From contig LEKQ01000015.1 of the NCBI GenBank assembly GCA_001443005.1, positions 62,001 to 126,000 on the forward strand: a DNA stretch of 64,000 bases. The letters run 5' to 3'. The position numbers were made by a program, and so were the translations under genes. Below the pieces are notes generated by a model. It saw only the letters and a list, made by a program, of their open reading frames with translations, had not been told where the DNA came from and made no database searches. This document shows, piece after piece, positions 7,674-18,216 of the stretch. How positions within the stretch are numbered: position 1 is the stretch's first letter; each line of letters starts with the position of its first letter. The stretch comes from a bacterium GBS-1 (GTDB lineage Bacteria > Synergistota > GBS-1).

Positions 7674-8500
7674 AGTTCATAGGGGCCTCTCACAAACTGA
7701 GGGGCTCCAAGATCATTCTCTGGGGAGTCCCCTTAGATGAAACCACGAGCTTTCGCCGAGGAACCTCTTCCGGCCCTGAAAGAATAAGACTGATGTCCTA
7801 CGGGCTTGAAACATACTCCCCTATTTCCGATAGGGATCTATCGGAGATTATCTTCTTCGACGCCGGAGATATACTTATTCCCCGAGGAAACATCGAAAGA
7901 AGCGTTAAAAACATAGAGAGCTTCGCTTACAGTTTCCTAAAGCGCGGATTTAAGCTCCTAACCCTCGGCGGAGAGCACCTGATCTCCCTTCCCTTAGTAA
8001 GCGCAGCTTTCAGGATCTTTCCCAACCTTAAGGTCATACATCTTGATGCTCACGCGGATCTGCGCGAACACTACCTCGGAAATCACCTATCCCACGCGAG
8101 TGTAATGAGAAGGATATGTGATTTCTTACCCCCTTCAAATCTCTACCAGCTAGGGATAAGATCCGGTACAAAGAAAGAGTTTGAATTTGCTAAAAATAAC
8201 GTCAGCTTACTCTCGCCGAGCTTAACTGATATAGAAAAGATAATCGAAAGCGATTTGAAAGAAAGCCCGATCTATTTAACTTTAGATATAGATGTGGTGG
8301 ATCCAGCGTTCGCGCCAGGCACGGGAACACCCGAACCTGGCGGAGTTACGCCCAGGGAGATCTTTGACTTTCTGAAAAAGCTAAGGGGGCTAAACATAAT
8401 AAGCGCTGATGTAGTTGAGATCTCTCCCCCAAACGACATCTCCGATATCACATCTTTACTTGGAGCAAAGATAGTTAGGGAAATACTCTTTCTCCTTTAA
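7664..8500 (+). CDS. speB: Agmatinase
   Basis: This belongs to the arginase/agmatinase family of two-Mn enzymes. The metal-binding motifs are visible in order: GGEHLISLP, VIHLDAHADLR with HLSHASVM after it, and LTLDIDVVDPAFAPGTGTP. It hydrolyses agmatine to putrescine and urea. The longer frame starts at a TTG at 7640, well inside pdaD. The ATG at 7664 overlaps the pdaD stop by 10 bases and gives 278 residues; a TTG at 7670 is also possible. There is no separate Shine-Dalgarno site, so translation is likely coupled to pdaD. Its 3' end overlaps the convergent amidohydrolase gene by 26 bases. Confidence 0.92.
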   Translation: MGLKFIGASHKLRGSKIILWGVPLDETTSFRRGTSSGPERIRLMSYGLETYSPISDRDLSEIIFFDAGDILIPRGNIERSVKNIESFAYSFLKRGFKLLTLGGEHLISLPLVSAAFRIFPNLKVIHLDAHADLREHYLGNHLSHASVMRRICDFLPPSNLYQLGIRSGTKKEFEFAKNNVSLLSPSLTDIEKIIESDLKESPIYLTLDIDVVDPAFAPGTGTPEPGGVTPREIFDFLKKLRGLNIISADVVEISPPNDISDITSLLGAKIVREILFLL

Positions 8501-9929
8501 CATAGGTAGCTTTAACCTCTGAAAGATCAGGGGAGACAACCGCAAAATCCGCACGCATTCCCTCTTTGATGTCTCCCCTTTCCTTCTCCATAAAGACCGC
8601 GTAAGCACCGTTATAAGTAAAGAGTCTCACCGCATCATCAAAATCTAACCTTTCATCCTCATTAGGTAGGTTCATTGCAGATCTCATGCCAAGTAATGGA
8701 TCCATTGGAGTAACATCGCTATCAGAACCACCAGCGAGAATTAATCCCTTCTTAACCATAGTCCTCAAGGGGTTTGTTCTTTTCCATCTATCCCCAAGCC
8801 TTAGAGCGTACATACCGTTTTCTCCCCCCCAGAGAGTCTCAAAGGTAGGCTGAACGCTTATAACTATACCGAGCTCAAGCGCTTTATCTATACCATTGCT
8901 AGGAGGAAGCTCAAAGTGCTCTATCCTATGCCTATGACCAGCCGTAGGAACTTCCTTCAAAACTCTTTCATAGCTCCTTAAAACCAAATCTATAGCTCTA
9001 TCCCCTATAGCATGAACAGCTATCTGAAGACCTGCTTCATGAGAGCGTAAGAAAAAGTTATAAAGAGAATCCTCATCAAAGTAAAGCCTACCATAGTTAG
9101 ATGGGTCATCCCGATAGGGCTCAAAAAGGGCAGCTGTCCTTGACCCAAAGGAGCCATCAACAGTGATACATCCACCTATCCTGCGAAAGCCCATGTTTAT
9201 AACCTTTTCCACATCAACAAACTGCGGGAAAATAATCACATCAATCGGAAGATTATCTTTCATCTCTAGCAGAAGCCTTAAGGCTCTATCGCTAAACCAC
9301 TCCCCTCCCTCAAGGGCATTAACCATGGTAATCCCCTTAGAGAGAGCAAAGTCTACAGCTTTCTTTATCCCTTCCTTAACCATCTCATCTGGAACTCTCT
9401 CCCAAAACTTAGCCCTAACCAGCTCATTAGCCTCTGCCTTAAGCCACCCTGTTTCAATACCCTCAAGATCCTTAGGCAGGTCAAGAAGCTCTATAGCCCT
9501 GTCATTAACCAAACAGGAATGATGATCTATCCTTAAAAGCATAACTGGGTTGAAAGGGGAAACACGCGTAAGCTCCTCGCGTGAAGGTATAGATCTGTCC
9601 CTAAACTTACTTTCATCCCAACCCACTCCCCAAATCCATTCGTCTTTACATCTTTTACTTGATTCCTCTCGAATAAGGTCAAGAAACTCTCCCTTGCTGG
9701 TTAACCCCTTAAGGTCTAAAGCGAGAAAATCGACACCCGTAGCCGTAAAATGGGTATGAGAGTCTATAAACCCTGGAAATATGAAGTTATCCCCATAATC
9801 ATGAATCTCGCTGAAAGCCCCCTCCTCAAAGGGAGGATTCATACCAACCCAGGATATCTTCCCAGAATCGGCAACAACTGCTTTATACTCCCCACTAGTT
9901 GTCCAAACCCTACCCTTAAGCAGCTTCAA
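8475..9929 (-). CDS. Amidohydrolase family protein (YtcJ-like, amidohydrolase 3)
   Basis: The 484-residue protein has a metal-dependent hydrolase barrel. Motifs are FPGFIDSHTHF (HxH metal site), the conserved GVGWDESKF segment, DHHSCLVND, AVHAIGDRAID, HRIEHFELPP, and GGSDSDVTPMDPLLGM with the metal-binding Asp. Such proteins hydrolyse amide, imide or similar bonds, but substrates of the YtcJ branch are mostly unknown. The stop is 4 bases before the speE gene's 5' side, so it lies directly downstream of speE on the same strand. Its 3' end overlaps speB from the other strand. The location among polyamine genes invites, but does not prove, a role with polyamine derivatives. Confidence 0.88.
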   Translation of the reverse strand: MKLLKGRVWTTSGEYKAVVADSGKISWVGMNPPFEEGAFSEIHDYGDNFIFPGFIDSHTHFTATGVDFLALDLKGLTSKGEFLDLIREESSKRCKDEWIWGVGWDESKFRDRSIPSREELTRVSPFNPVMLLRIDHHSCLVNDRAIELLDLPKDLEGIETGWLKAEANELVRAKFWERVPDEMVKEGIKKAVDFALSKGITMVNALEGGEWFSDRALRLLLEMKDNLPIDVIIFPQFVDVEKVINMGFRRIGGCITVDGSFGSRTAALFEPYRDDPSNYGRLYFDEDSLYNFFLRSHEAGLQIAVHAIGDRAIDLVLRSYERVLKEVPTAGHRHRIEHFELPPSNGIDKALELGIVISVQPTFETLWGGENGMYALRLGDRWKRTNPLRTMVKKGLILAGGSDSDVTPMDPLLGMRSAMNLPNEDERLDFDDAVRLFTYNGAYAVFMEKERGDIKEGMRADFAVVSPDLSEVKATYVKGERVFP

Positions 9930-9933
9930 AAGC

Positions 9934-10743
9934 TCACACCTCCCAGAATAAGGAGAAGTTTATTACGGCTCGATGAAGATCTGGAGAGTAAACCCTAGTC
10001 TTAACGCGAGAATCCCTTCTAAAGTTGATGGGATCTACCGATTTAGACCCTAAGGAGAAAGTCCATAAACCACCTGGATAAGTGGGAACAACAGCCCAAT
10101 AGAGGGTCTTAAACTTAAAGAGTTCGCCCAGATAGTTTTGAACCCTTCCTATCAACTTGCCCATTATAAACGGGTTCTCAGTTTGAGAGCAACAAACACC
10201 ATCGCTTCCCAAGATCCTATAAACGGAATCGAAGAACTCCTTGCTGAAGAGCTGTTCAGCAAAATCGTAAGGATCGGTGGAATCAACTAAGACTACATCG
10301 AAACTCTCCTTCGTCTCTCTAACAAACTTCACGCCATCCTCAAACAAAAGCTCAAGGCGAGGATCAGATAAAGCGGAAGAAACCTCTGGGAAGAACTCCC
10401 TACAAACATCAACTACCCGCTTATCTATCTCAACCATAACTACTCTCTCAACTTGGGGGTGCTTAAACACCTCTCTAACTGCACCTCCATCCCCCCCTCC
10501 TATTACTAACACCTTTTTAGGGGAGGGATGAGTAAACATAGGAACATGGACAAGCATCTCATGATAAAAGGCCTCATCCTTTTCAGAAAGCTGAACCGCT
10601 CCATTAAGAACGAGAACCTTGCCATGATTCTCCGTAAGAACTACCGCTATCTCTTGATAATCGCTCCTTTCCAAGTGCAAAACTTTAAGAACTTTTAGAG
10701 AAGATGTCTGTCCCTCTATCCTATCGTTCAACCATAACTCCAT
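9934..10743 (-). CDS. speE: Spermidine synthase (polyamine aminopropyltransferase)
   Basis: This 269-residue protein transfers an aminopropyl group from decarboxylated S-adenosylmethionine to putrescine. It contains the substrate-lid segment LNGAVQLSEKDEAFYHEML, the nucleotide-binding VLVIGGGDGGAVREV, VVMVEIDKRVVDVC, and the catalytic DSTDPYDFAEQLF. The usual Gly-Pro after DSTDP is replaced by Tyr-Asp, a small departure from most family members. The gene begins with ATG and is 14 bases from the DUF763 gene upstream. The decarboxylase that feeds it (speD) is at 29710-30111, away from this cluster, while putrescine comes from pdaD-speB opposite. Confidence 0.94.
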   Translation of the reverse strand: MELWLNDRIEGQTSSLKVLKVLHLERSDYQEIAVVLTENHGKVLVLNGAVQLSEKDEAFYHEMLVHVPMFTHPSPKKVLVIGGGDGGAVREVFKHPQVERVVMVEIDKRVVDVCREFFPEVSSALSDPRLELLFEDGVKFVRETKESFDVVLVDSTDPYDFAEQLFSKEFFDSVYRILGSDGVCCSQTENPFIMGKLIGRVQNYLGELFKFKTLYWAVVPTYPGGLWTFSLGSKSVDPINFRRDSRVKTRVYSPDLHRAVINFSLFWEV

Positions 10744-10757
10744 ACTCTAATCACCTC

Positions 10758-11813
10758 TCAGGATGATATTAATATTAACCTTTTAAATACCTTCTCCTTC
10801 TCACCTCTGCTCAGCTCAGCCCTTCTAATTATACTTTCAAGCATATCTATAGTTTTGCCATAGGTCTCCCTATCCACGGGAAATGGATACCCATCCTTAC
10901 CTCCATGAGCATAGGCATATCTCACAGGGTCTTTATAGCTAGGAGATTTTCCCGTCAAGAGCTCCGCAGTTAAGGATAACGCTCTAAGTACCTTCGCCCC
11001 AACTCCCTTAACCAAAAGCAACTCCTTAAACTCCTTGGGCTTTAAAGCCCTAACCTCTTCGAGCTTCCTTAAAAATCTATTGGGATCCATATCCTCGTCT
11101 AAAATAGGGTTCTCCCTTCTTAAGAAGAGCCTTCGGAACTCCTTAAAGCTTAGGTCATTTATAACCTCAAGGGTAGCAACTCTATTGTCCGCGCTCTCAG
11201 AAGCGACCAAGTTCAAAACCTTATCATGTCTGACAGGAGAAACTATACCCGAGTGAGGTTCGTTAACGAAATCATTAAGGCTTAAAGAAAACCAATGATA
11301 TCTCCTAGCATACATAAGCGACAGGTTCATCCCCTGCTGAACAACAGCCCAGTTCCCTTTCTGATCGAAGAAAATCATATGTTGATAAAGGGAATAACCA
11401 TCTTGCACCGCAGAGTTATCAACCTTAGCGGATAACCTACTTGCCAAAACTAAAGAGTTTCCATCAAGCCCAATAACATCCGCCCAGTAGATCACCTCCT
11501 CCGGTGTCTTAAGCGCCCTTTGCCCCTTTCCACCAGCTGCGAAAAAGCCTAATGTCTTCTCCTTACCTCGCAACCCTTCTTTTATAGCTGCACAAACCGT
11601 CGTTGTCAAGCCACTTGAATGCCAATCAAAGCCCAAAAGGCAACCAAAAGACTGAAACCAAAAAGGATCTGAAAGTCTCCGCAAGAGCTCCTCCGTCCCA
11701 TAAAGCTCTATCATAGCCTCGATTAAGATAGAGGAGAGTCTCTTCATACTATCTAAAAGCCACTTGGGAGCCTTGCCATCGTGAAGCGGTAAAAAAGCTT
11801 CTCCAGTCTTCAT
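10758..11813 (-). CDS. DUF763 domain protein
   Basis: The 351-residue protein begins with the conserved MKTGEAFLPLHDGKAPKWL and carries LLGFDWHSSGLTT, LGFFAAGGKGQ, VDNSAVQDGYSLYQH and QGMNLS. All of these mark the DUF763 family of archaea and thermophilic bacteria. A C-terminal helical part contains a helix-hairpin-helix-like LLLVKGVGAKVLRALSL, which suggests nucleic-acid contact. The family's biochemical role is unknown to me. It lies between the Opp-type ATPase (2 bases away) and speE. Confidence 0.88.
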   Translation of the reverse strand: MKTGEAFLPLHDGKAPKWLLDSMKRLSSILIEAMIELYGTEELLRRLSDPFWFQSFGCLLGFDWHSSGLTTTVCAAIKEGLRGKEKTLGFFAAGGKGQRALKTPEEVIYWADVIGLDGNSLVLASRLSAKVDNSAVQDGYSLYQHMIFFDQKGNWAVVQQGMNLSLMYARRYHWFSLSLNDFVNEPHSGIVSPVRHDKVLNLVASESADNRVATLEVINDLSFKEFRRLFLRRENPILDEDMDPNRFLRKLEEVRALKPKEFKELLLVKGVGAKVLRALSLTAELLTGKSPSYKDPVRYAYAHGGKDGYPFPVDRETYGKTIDMLESIIRRAELSRGEKEKVFKRLILISS

Positions 11814-11815
11814 AA

Positions 11816-12802
11816 CTATATCTTCTCCTTAAATTTATGGCAGGCAACCCTGTGCCCACCAAAATCTACAAGCTCAGGTTCAACTTCACGACATACGTCC
11901 TTAGCCTCAGGACACCTCGGATGGAACCTACAACCAGATGGTGGATTTATAGGATTAGGAACATCTCCCTCAAGGATAACCCTTCTTTTACGCAACCTTG
12001 GATTAGGCATAGGAAGAGCATTCAACAGCGTCTTAGTATAAGGGTGAAGAGGCTCCTTGAAAATTCCCTCTTTACTCCCTTCCTCAACTATCTTACCTAG
12101 GTACATAACCCCTATCCTATCACCTATATATTTAACCACAGAAAGATCGTGAGATATAAAAAGATAGGTCAAATTAAACTCCTCTTGAAGATCTTTAAGG
12201 AGATTTAAAACCTGAGATCGAACAGAAACATCAAGGGCAGAAAGAGGCTCATCACAAACCAACAAGGATGGTCTTAAAGCTAATGCTCTCGCTATAGCTA
12301 TTCTTTGCCTTTGTCCTCCTGAAAACTCATGAGGATATCTCTCCAAATGCTCCTTACTTAAACCCACTTTTTCAAGAGTCTCCGCTGCAATATCATAGGC
12401 TTCCTTTTTCGTCTGAACAAGCCCATGTATGATTAACCCTTCTCCAATTATATCCTTTACCTTAAGCCTAGGATTAAGAGAGCTATAGGGATCTTGAAAA
12501 ATCACCTGTATGAACCTTCTTAAAGGTCTAATCTCAGCTCCTTTCAAGGAAGAAATCTCCCACTTCCTATCCCCATTATAAAAGAAAACCTTACCTTCAT
12601 CTACAGGCAAAAGAGCGAGGGAAACTAAACCAAGGGTAGTTTTACCACAACCAGATTCACCAACGAGCCCGAAGGTTTCCCCTCTCTTAACGGAAAAACT
12701 CACACCATCAACCGCCTTAACCCATCCGACAACCCTCCTAAATACTCCTTTAAGTACGGGAAAGTATTTTCTGACGTTCCAAAGTTCTAAGATCTCATCC
12801 AT
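11816..12802 (-). CDS. Peptide/nickel-type ABC transporter ATP-binding protein (OppF/DppF family)
   Basis: The 328-residue ATPase has Walker A GESGCGKTT, the signature FSGGQRQRIAIARAL, Walker B LLVCDEPLSALDVS and switch His ISHD. The C-terminal tail LHPYTKTLL, then CRFHPRCPEAKDVC, is the cysteine-bearing extension of OppD/OppF/DppF proteins. The 5' side faces a 105-base divergent region. No permease, binding protein or partner ATPase is adjacent, so the rest of the transporter must be elsewhere or it pairs with another system. Confidence 0.92.
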   Translation of the reverse strand: MDEILELWNVRKYFPVLKGVFRRVVGWVKAVDGVSFSVKRGETFGLVGESGCGKTTLGLVSLALLPVDEGKVFFYNGDRKWEISSLKGAEIRPLRRFIQVIFQDPYSSLNPRLKVKDIIGEGLIIHGLVQTKKEAYDIAAETLEKVGLSKEHLERYPHEFSGGQRQRIAIARALALRPSLLVCDEPLSALDVSVRSQVLNLLKDLQEEFNLTYLFISHDLSVVKYIGDRIGVMYLGKIVEEGSKEGIFKEPLHPYTKTLLNALPMPNPRLRKRRVILEGDVPNPINPPSGCRFHPRCPEAKDVCREVEPELVDFGGHRVACHKFKEKI

Positions 12803-12907
12803 AGACCTACCTCCAAAACCAGAAGAAGGTATAGTAAAATATTTTAAGCTGCGGCTTACAATTTTATAATACCATGTTTCTTGAAAGATTAAAAGGAGGC
12901 GTAAATC

Positions 12908-13387
12908 ATGAAGATAAGAACCTTAGATGAGGAAGATTTTAAGAAGCTTTTACCAAAACTTATTGACCTTTACATAGAAGCTTATAGGGATCTACCCGAA
13001 TACGGTTATCAAAACAGGAACGAAACCAAAAGATATCTTAAATGGCTTTATCGAGGAGATCCTCAGGGCTTCATCGTTGGTTTCGAAGGAGAAGAACCAA
13101 TAGGTTTCATATCTTGTCATAGCAATTGGTGGGATTCCAAACTCGAAAAGATCATTGGAGAGATCCACGAGTTCGTTGTTCATCCTTCTTTCCAACGAAA
13201 GGGTATAGGTAACGCCCTATTTGAAGAAAGCATAAAATACTTAACGGGCAAAGGGCTAACTACCATAGGACTGTGGGTTGGAGAGAATAATGAAAAGGCA
13301 AAAAGGTTCTACGAGAAAAGAGAGTTTAGATATATAGGAAGCTGGGGAAAGTGGAGGAGGATGATAAAAGACTATGGAAATAGCTGA
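12908..13387 (+). CDS. GNAT-family N-acetyltransferase
   Basis: The 159-residue protein shows the GNAT fold, with the acetyl-CoA-binding motif FQRKGIGNALFEESIKYL (Q-x-x-x-G-x-G/A pattern) after EFVVHPSF, and the C-terminal FYEKREFRYIGSW. AGGAGG sits 8 bases before the ATG, and a TATAAT at 12865-12870 is a possible -10 box. It overlaps the M20 gene by 14 bases. The acceptor substrate is not evident; the coupled M20 hydrolase suggests that one acylates and the other deacylates related amino compounds. Confidence 0.9.
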   Translation: MKIRTLDEEDFKKLLPKLIDLYIEAYRDLPEYGYQNRNETKRYLKWLYRGDPQGFIVGFEGEEPIGFISCHSNWWDSKLEKIIGEIHEFVVHPSFQRKGIGNALFEESIKYLTGKGLTTIGLWVGENNEKAKRFYEKREFRYIGSWGKWRRMIKDYGNS

Positions 13388-14426
13388 TATAGCTAAAAGG
13401 CTAATAGCTATAGAAAGCACCTCTGGCAAAGAGAGGGAAGTACAGGAATGGATAGCAACCTACTTAAGCTCTAAAGGATTCAATGTAGAACTAGTAGAAG
13501 TTTTACCTGGAAGACCAAACCTATACGCGCGGAGAGGCGAATCAAAGATATTATTTGCAACTCATTGCGATACCGTTCCCGCATGGGAACACCCTAACGC
13601 CTTCAACCCTATAGTAAAAGGGAATATGATCTTCGGCAGGGGCGCACTAGACGCCAAAGGGCAAATCGCATCGCTCCTTAAGGCAGTCGAGGAGTGTAGT
13701 TACCCCTGTGACATAGCTATCTTTATAGATGAGGAAAAGGATGGCACCGGATCCAAGGAGTTTTTGCCTAACAAAAAGTATGAAGGAGCCATAGTACTTG
13801 AGCCAACAGAGCTTAAGGTCGCAGTGGGAGAGCTTGGGGGAATCAGTTTAGAAATCAAGGTAAAAGGTACCTTTGCTCATGGAGCAACCCCTTGGGCAGG
13901 AAAAAACGCTATTAAGGAGGCCTTAAAGATAGTTAAAAAGTTAGAAGATATCGTAAGAGAGCAAAAGGGAAACTCTGAACTTCTACAACCATGGATCAAC
14001 TTAGGCAAGATAGAAGGAGGAAGGGATAGTTATGTTGTGCCTGACCAATGTAGTTTACTTATTGAGTTAGCTATATTACCTGGAAATAGAGCAATAGATA
14101 CCTTCGAAAGGATAAAACCCGTTTTGCAGGGAACAGAGTATAATCTAAAAGACCTTGATGACCCAATAGAGATAGAAAGGGAATCACATCTACTCAGTAT
14201 AGTTGAAAGAACGTTTAAAAACCTCAAGTTAGAGTTCAAGGAAACCTTCTTCCCCTCATGGAGCGACGCTCATAACCTTCACGCAAAAGGAATCCCCTGC
14301 ATTATCCTGGGAAGCGGTAAACTACAGCTCGCTCACACTCCCTATGAGTTCGCAGATCTAAAGGAACTTGAAACCTTAAAGGAAATAATAAAAGGTATCT
14401 TAGCCCAAACTAAGCCTGGCACTTAG
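13374..14426 (+). CDS. M20-family metallohydrolase (LysK/ArgE/DapE-like deacylase)
   Basis: This 350-residue protein has the full M20 di-zinc site: FATHCDTVP, RGALDAKGQ, the catalytic Glu in IFIDEEKDGTG, VLEPTE, and the C-terminal His in LAHTPYE. The dimerisation-domain His is at FAHGATP. It resembles acetyl-lysine or acetyl-ornithine deacylases such as LysK, which release the amino acid from an N-acyl or carrier-bound form. The ATG lies inside the GNAT stop region, so the two are translationally coupled. No lysine or arginine pathway genes are adjacent. The end overlaps mutM from the other strand by 17 bases. Confidence 0.85.
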   Translation: MEIADIAKRLIAIESTSGKEREVQEWIATYLSSKGFNVELVEVLPGRPNLYARRGESKILFATHCDTVPAWEHPNAFNPIVKGNMIFGRGALDAKGQIASLLKAVEECSYPCDIAIFIDEEKDGTGSKEFLPNKKYEGAIVLEPTELKVAVGELGGISLEIKVKGTFAHGATPWAGKNAIKEALKIVKKLEDIVREQKGNSELLQPWINLGKIEGGRDSYVVPDQCSLLIELAILPGNRAIDTFERIKPVLQGTEYNLKDLDDPIEIERESHLLSIVERTFKNLKLEFKETFFPSWSDAHNLHAKGIPCIILGSGKLQLAHTPYEFADLKELETLKEIIKGILAQTKPGT

Positions 14427-15216
14427 GGCAAAAGTAAGTTCCTCTCCCCCCAATTTTTATCCTAGCTATCTTCGCTCTACACCTTAAGCAAGGCTCCCCT
14501 TCCCTTCCATGAACCCTTAAGGAGTTCTCAAAATTTCCAACATCTTTATCTTCGGGGCTTAAAGATGTATATTTCCCAACTCCCTTATGCTCTATCGCTT
14601 CCCTTAAGATATCTTTTATGGAGATATAAAGCTTCTCCATCTCAGAAGCTGAAAGCTTATTAGCCCTTCTTTCAGGGTGGATACCCGCCCGATAAAGTAT
14701 CTCATCAGCGTATATATTCCCTATGCCAGCCACAAAGGACTGATCCATAAGGAGAGCCTTTATCGATTTACCGCTTTTTGTTAATTTCTCCTTGAAGTAC
14801 TCAAGGCTAAAGGCAGAATCAAAGGGCTCTGGCCCCATATCAGCTATAGCTCCTATCCCACTCAAATCTCTCACGCAGTCAAGGGTAGCCATCCTTCTTA
14901 CATCCCCAAAGAAGAGACTCCTACCAGTATCAAAATCTATCTTTATCCATGGATTTTGCAAATCATCATTATCATGCCCATAAACGAGCCTCCCATTAAG
15001 CCTCAGATGAAATACGAGCTTATCACCAGAGGAAAGCTCAATGTAAAGGTGCTTTCCCCTCCTTCCAACCCCCAGCACGACCTCCCCTCTAAGGGAAGCC
15101 GGATTTAATCCACTTATCCTCGAGCTATCATAAACCTCAACATCTACTATCCTTCTTCCCTTTAGAAGGTTTTCCAACTTCTCCCTTAAAACCTCCACCT
15201 CTGGAAGCTCAGGCAA
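14410..15216 (-). CDS. mutM: Formamidopyrimidine-DNA glycosylase
   Basis: MutM removes oxidised purines such as 8-oxoguanine and nicks the DNA. It must begin Met-Pro-Glu, since the mature N-terminal Pro attacks the lesion. The TTG at 15216 gives exactly this (PELPEVE), with AGGAGG 10 bases upstream, whereas the TTG at 15225 would add three residues and sits too close to the Shine-Dalgarno. I therefore chose 15216 (268 residues). Other motifs are GRRGKHLYIEL, FVAGIGNIYADEILYRAGIHP, and a C-terminal zinc finger CLRC...CPKC with the lesion-binding Arg in GGRGTYFC. It is the last gene of the dnaX-dnaE-pfkA-pyk group. Confidence 0.96.
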   Translation of the reverse strand: MPELPEVEVLREKLENLLKGRRIVDVEVYDSSRISGLNPASLRGEVVLGVGRRGKHLYIELSSGDKLVFHLRLNGRLVYGHDNDDLQNPWIKIDFDTGRSLFFGDVRRMATLDCVRDLSGIGAIADMGPEPFDSAFSLEYFKEKLTKSGKSIKALLMDQSFVAGIGNIYADEILYRAGIHPERRANKLSASEMEKLYISIKDILREAIEHKGVGKYTSLSPEDKDVGNFENSLRVHGREGEPCLRCRAKIARIKIGGRGTYFCPKCQA

Positions 15217-15233
15217 AACCCTCAAACCTCCTT

Positions 15234-16988
15234 CTATATCAGCTTTACCTCACCCTCATATACCACTCCTCTTTCAGCATCCAAAGAGATTATCATGCCG
15301 TCTCTAATAGCCTTTATAGCCCCTTCCGCCCCCACTATAACTGGAATACCATACTCAAGTCCAACTATAGCTGCGTGGGATGAAAGCCCAGACTCCTCAG
15401 CAACTATGCCAGAAACTTTGTCAATGATAGGTATATAGTCCTTATCAGTCTCCTTAACTATCAAGATGCAACCCTTCTCTGCCTTACAGATTGCATCCTC
15501 TGGGCGCAGAGCGACCACAGCCTTACCAACGACCTTCCCCCTTCCAATTCCAATTCCTTTAGTGAGTATTTTGGCTACTATGTGAACCTTAATAAGGTTA
15601 GTCGTTCCAGGAACTCCCACAGGAACGCCAGCGGTTAAAACCACCACATCCCCATCTTTAATGTATCCAGCCTCCAAGGCCCTGTTAATACTAGCCTCAA
15701 GAAGCTTATCTGTGCTTCTTATATCATCTATCTTCAGGGGGTAAACCCCCCAAGTTAAGACTAATTCTCTTAAGGTCTTAATTGACGGAGTCGTAGCTAT
15801 TATGGGACAATTAGGCCTATACTTGGCTACCATCCTAGCTGTGGAACCAGACTGAGTAGCAGTTATTATGGCGGAAGCTCCCAAGTCATGAGCTATGGTA
15901 CATGAGGCGTGGCTAACTGCATCTGGAACGGAGAAGGATATATAAACCGCAGGGTTTCCACCGTCTTTAAGTATTTCCTCTTCAGTTTTCTCTATTATCT
16001 TTCTCATAACCCTGATAGACTCAACAGGGTATCTACCCTTCGCGGTTTCTCCTGATAGCATAACAGCATCAGCCCCATCAAAGATAGCATTAGCAACATC
16101 GTTGGCCTCGGCTCTGGTCGGCCGTGGGTTATAGATCATCGTCTCAAGCATCTGGGTAGCGACTATAACTGGCTTCCCAACCTTTTTACAGCTGTTTATA
16201 AACCTCTTTTGAAGTATGGGAACCTCTTCAGTCGGAAGCTCAACTCCCAGATCACCTCTCGCCACCATTATCCCATCGGAAACGTTCAATATTTCATCAA
16301 AGTTCTCAACAGCTTGTCTCGTCTCTATCTTAGCTATTACCTTGGTGCTTCCCCCTGCCTCCTCTATTACTCTCCTAACGTTGATAATATCACTAGCCTT
16401 TCTAACGAAGGAGATGGCAAACCAGTCTACATCGTTTTCAACTCCCCACCTTATATCACTTATATCTTTTTCTGAAAGAGAGGGCAGAGAGATATCAACG
16501 CCAGGAACATTAACCCCTTTTTTCTCGCCAAGCTCACCACCTACGATGACCCTACAGTATATATCGCTATCCTTTATATCAACTACCTCAAGGTCTATCT
16601 TCCCATCATCTATGAGGATGTGGTCCCCAGCCTTAACATCCTTAGCAAGATCAGGAAAAGATATGGATACTCTCCTCTCGTCCCCATCAACATCCTCAGG
16701 TGTTAATACGATTACGCTTCCTTCCTTCAAGAAAACCGCCTTCTCCTTCAACCTACCCGTTCTAATCTCAGGCCCCTTGGTATCAAGCATCACAGCTAAG
16801 GGAACATTTAATATCTCTTCAAGTTTTCTGATCTTTCTTAAAGATTCTCCATGAGTCTCATAGGTTCCATGAGAGAAGTTTAACCTCGCAACGTTCATTC
16901 CCTCCTTTATCATCTTTGAGAGGATAGCTTCATCGCTTGATGCGGGTCCCAAAGTAGCTATTATCTTCGTTCTCCTTAACGCTGACAT
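15234..16988 (-). CDS. pyk: Pyruvate kinase with C-terminal phosphohistidine-like domain
   Basis: This 584-residue enzyme converts PEP and ADP to pyruvate and ATP. It shows ATLGPAS, LNFSHGTYETH, MLDTKGPEIRTG, the metal-binding IAKIETRQAVENFDEI, and MVARGDLGVELP. The segment MLSGETAKGRYPVE and the regulatory C domain follow. An extra 100-residue tail holds EESGLSSHAAIVGLEYGIPVIV, resembling the mobile phosphohistidine domain of PEP-utilising enzymes, as seen in Geobacillus-type kinases. GAGGAGGGG precedes the ATG. The pfkA gene lies 21 bases upstream, so both form a glycolytic segment of the operon. Confidence 0.97.
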   Translation of the reverse strand: MSALRRTKIIATLGPASSDEAILSKMIKEGMNVARLNFSHGTYETHGESLRKIRKLEEILNVPLAVMLDTKGPEIRTGRLKEKAVFLKEGSVIVLTPEDVDGDERRVSISFPDLAKDVKAGDHILIDDGKIDLEVVDIKDSDIYCRVIVGGELGEKKGVNVPGVDISLPSLSEKDISDIRWGVENDVDWFAISFVRKASDIINVRRVIEEAGGSTKVIAKIETRQAVENFDEILNVSDGIMVARGDLGVELPTEEVPILQKRFINSCKKVGKPVIVATQMLETMIYNPRPTRAEANDVANAIFDGADAVMLSGETAKGRYPVESIRVMRKIIEKTEEEILKDGGNPAVYISFSVPDAVSHASCTIAHDLGASAIITATQSGSTARMVAKYRPNCPIIATTPSIKTLRELVLTWGVYPLKIDDIRSTDKLLEASINRALEAGYIKDGDVVVLTAGVPVGVPGTTNLIKVHIVAKILTKGIGIGRGKVVGKAVVALRPEDAICKAEKGCILIVKETDKDYIPIIDKVSGIVAEESGLSSHAAIVGLEYGIPVIVGAEGAIKAIRDGMIISLDAERGVVYEGEVKLI

Positions 16989-17009
16989 TCTGCTCCCCTC
17001 CTCATAAAG

Positions 17010-18204
<1,195 letters not shown>

Positions 18205-18216
18205 TATCCTCCCCCC

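Noticed and set aside
16216-16854. 212-residue plus-strand frame opposite pyk
   Set aside because: Antisense shadow of a highly conserved gene; Ser/Thr-rich composition is typical of a reversed reading.
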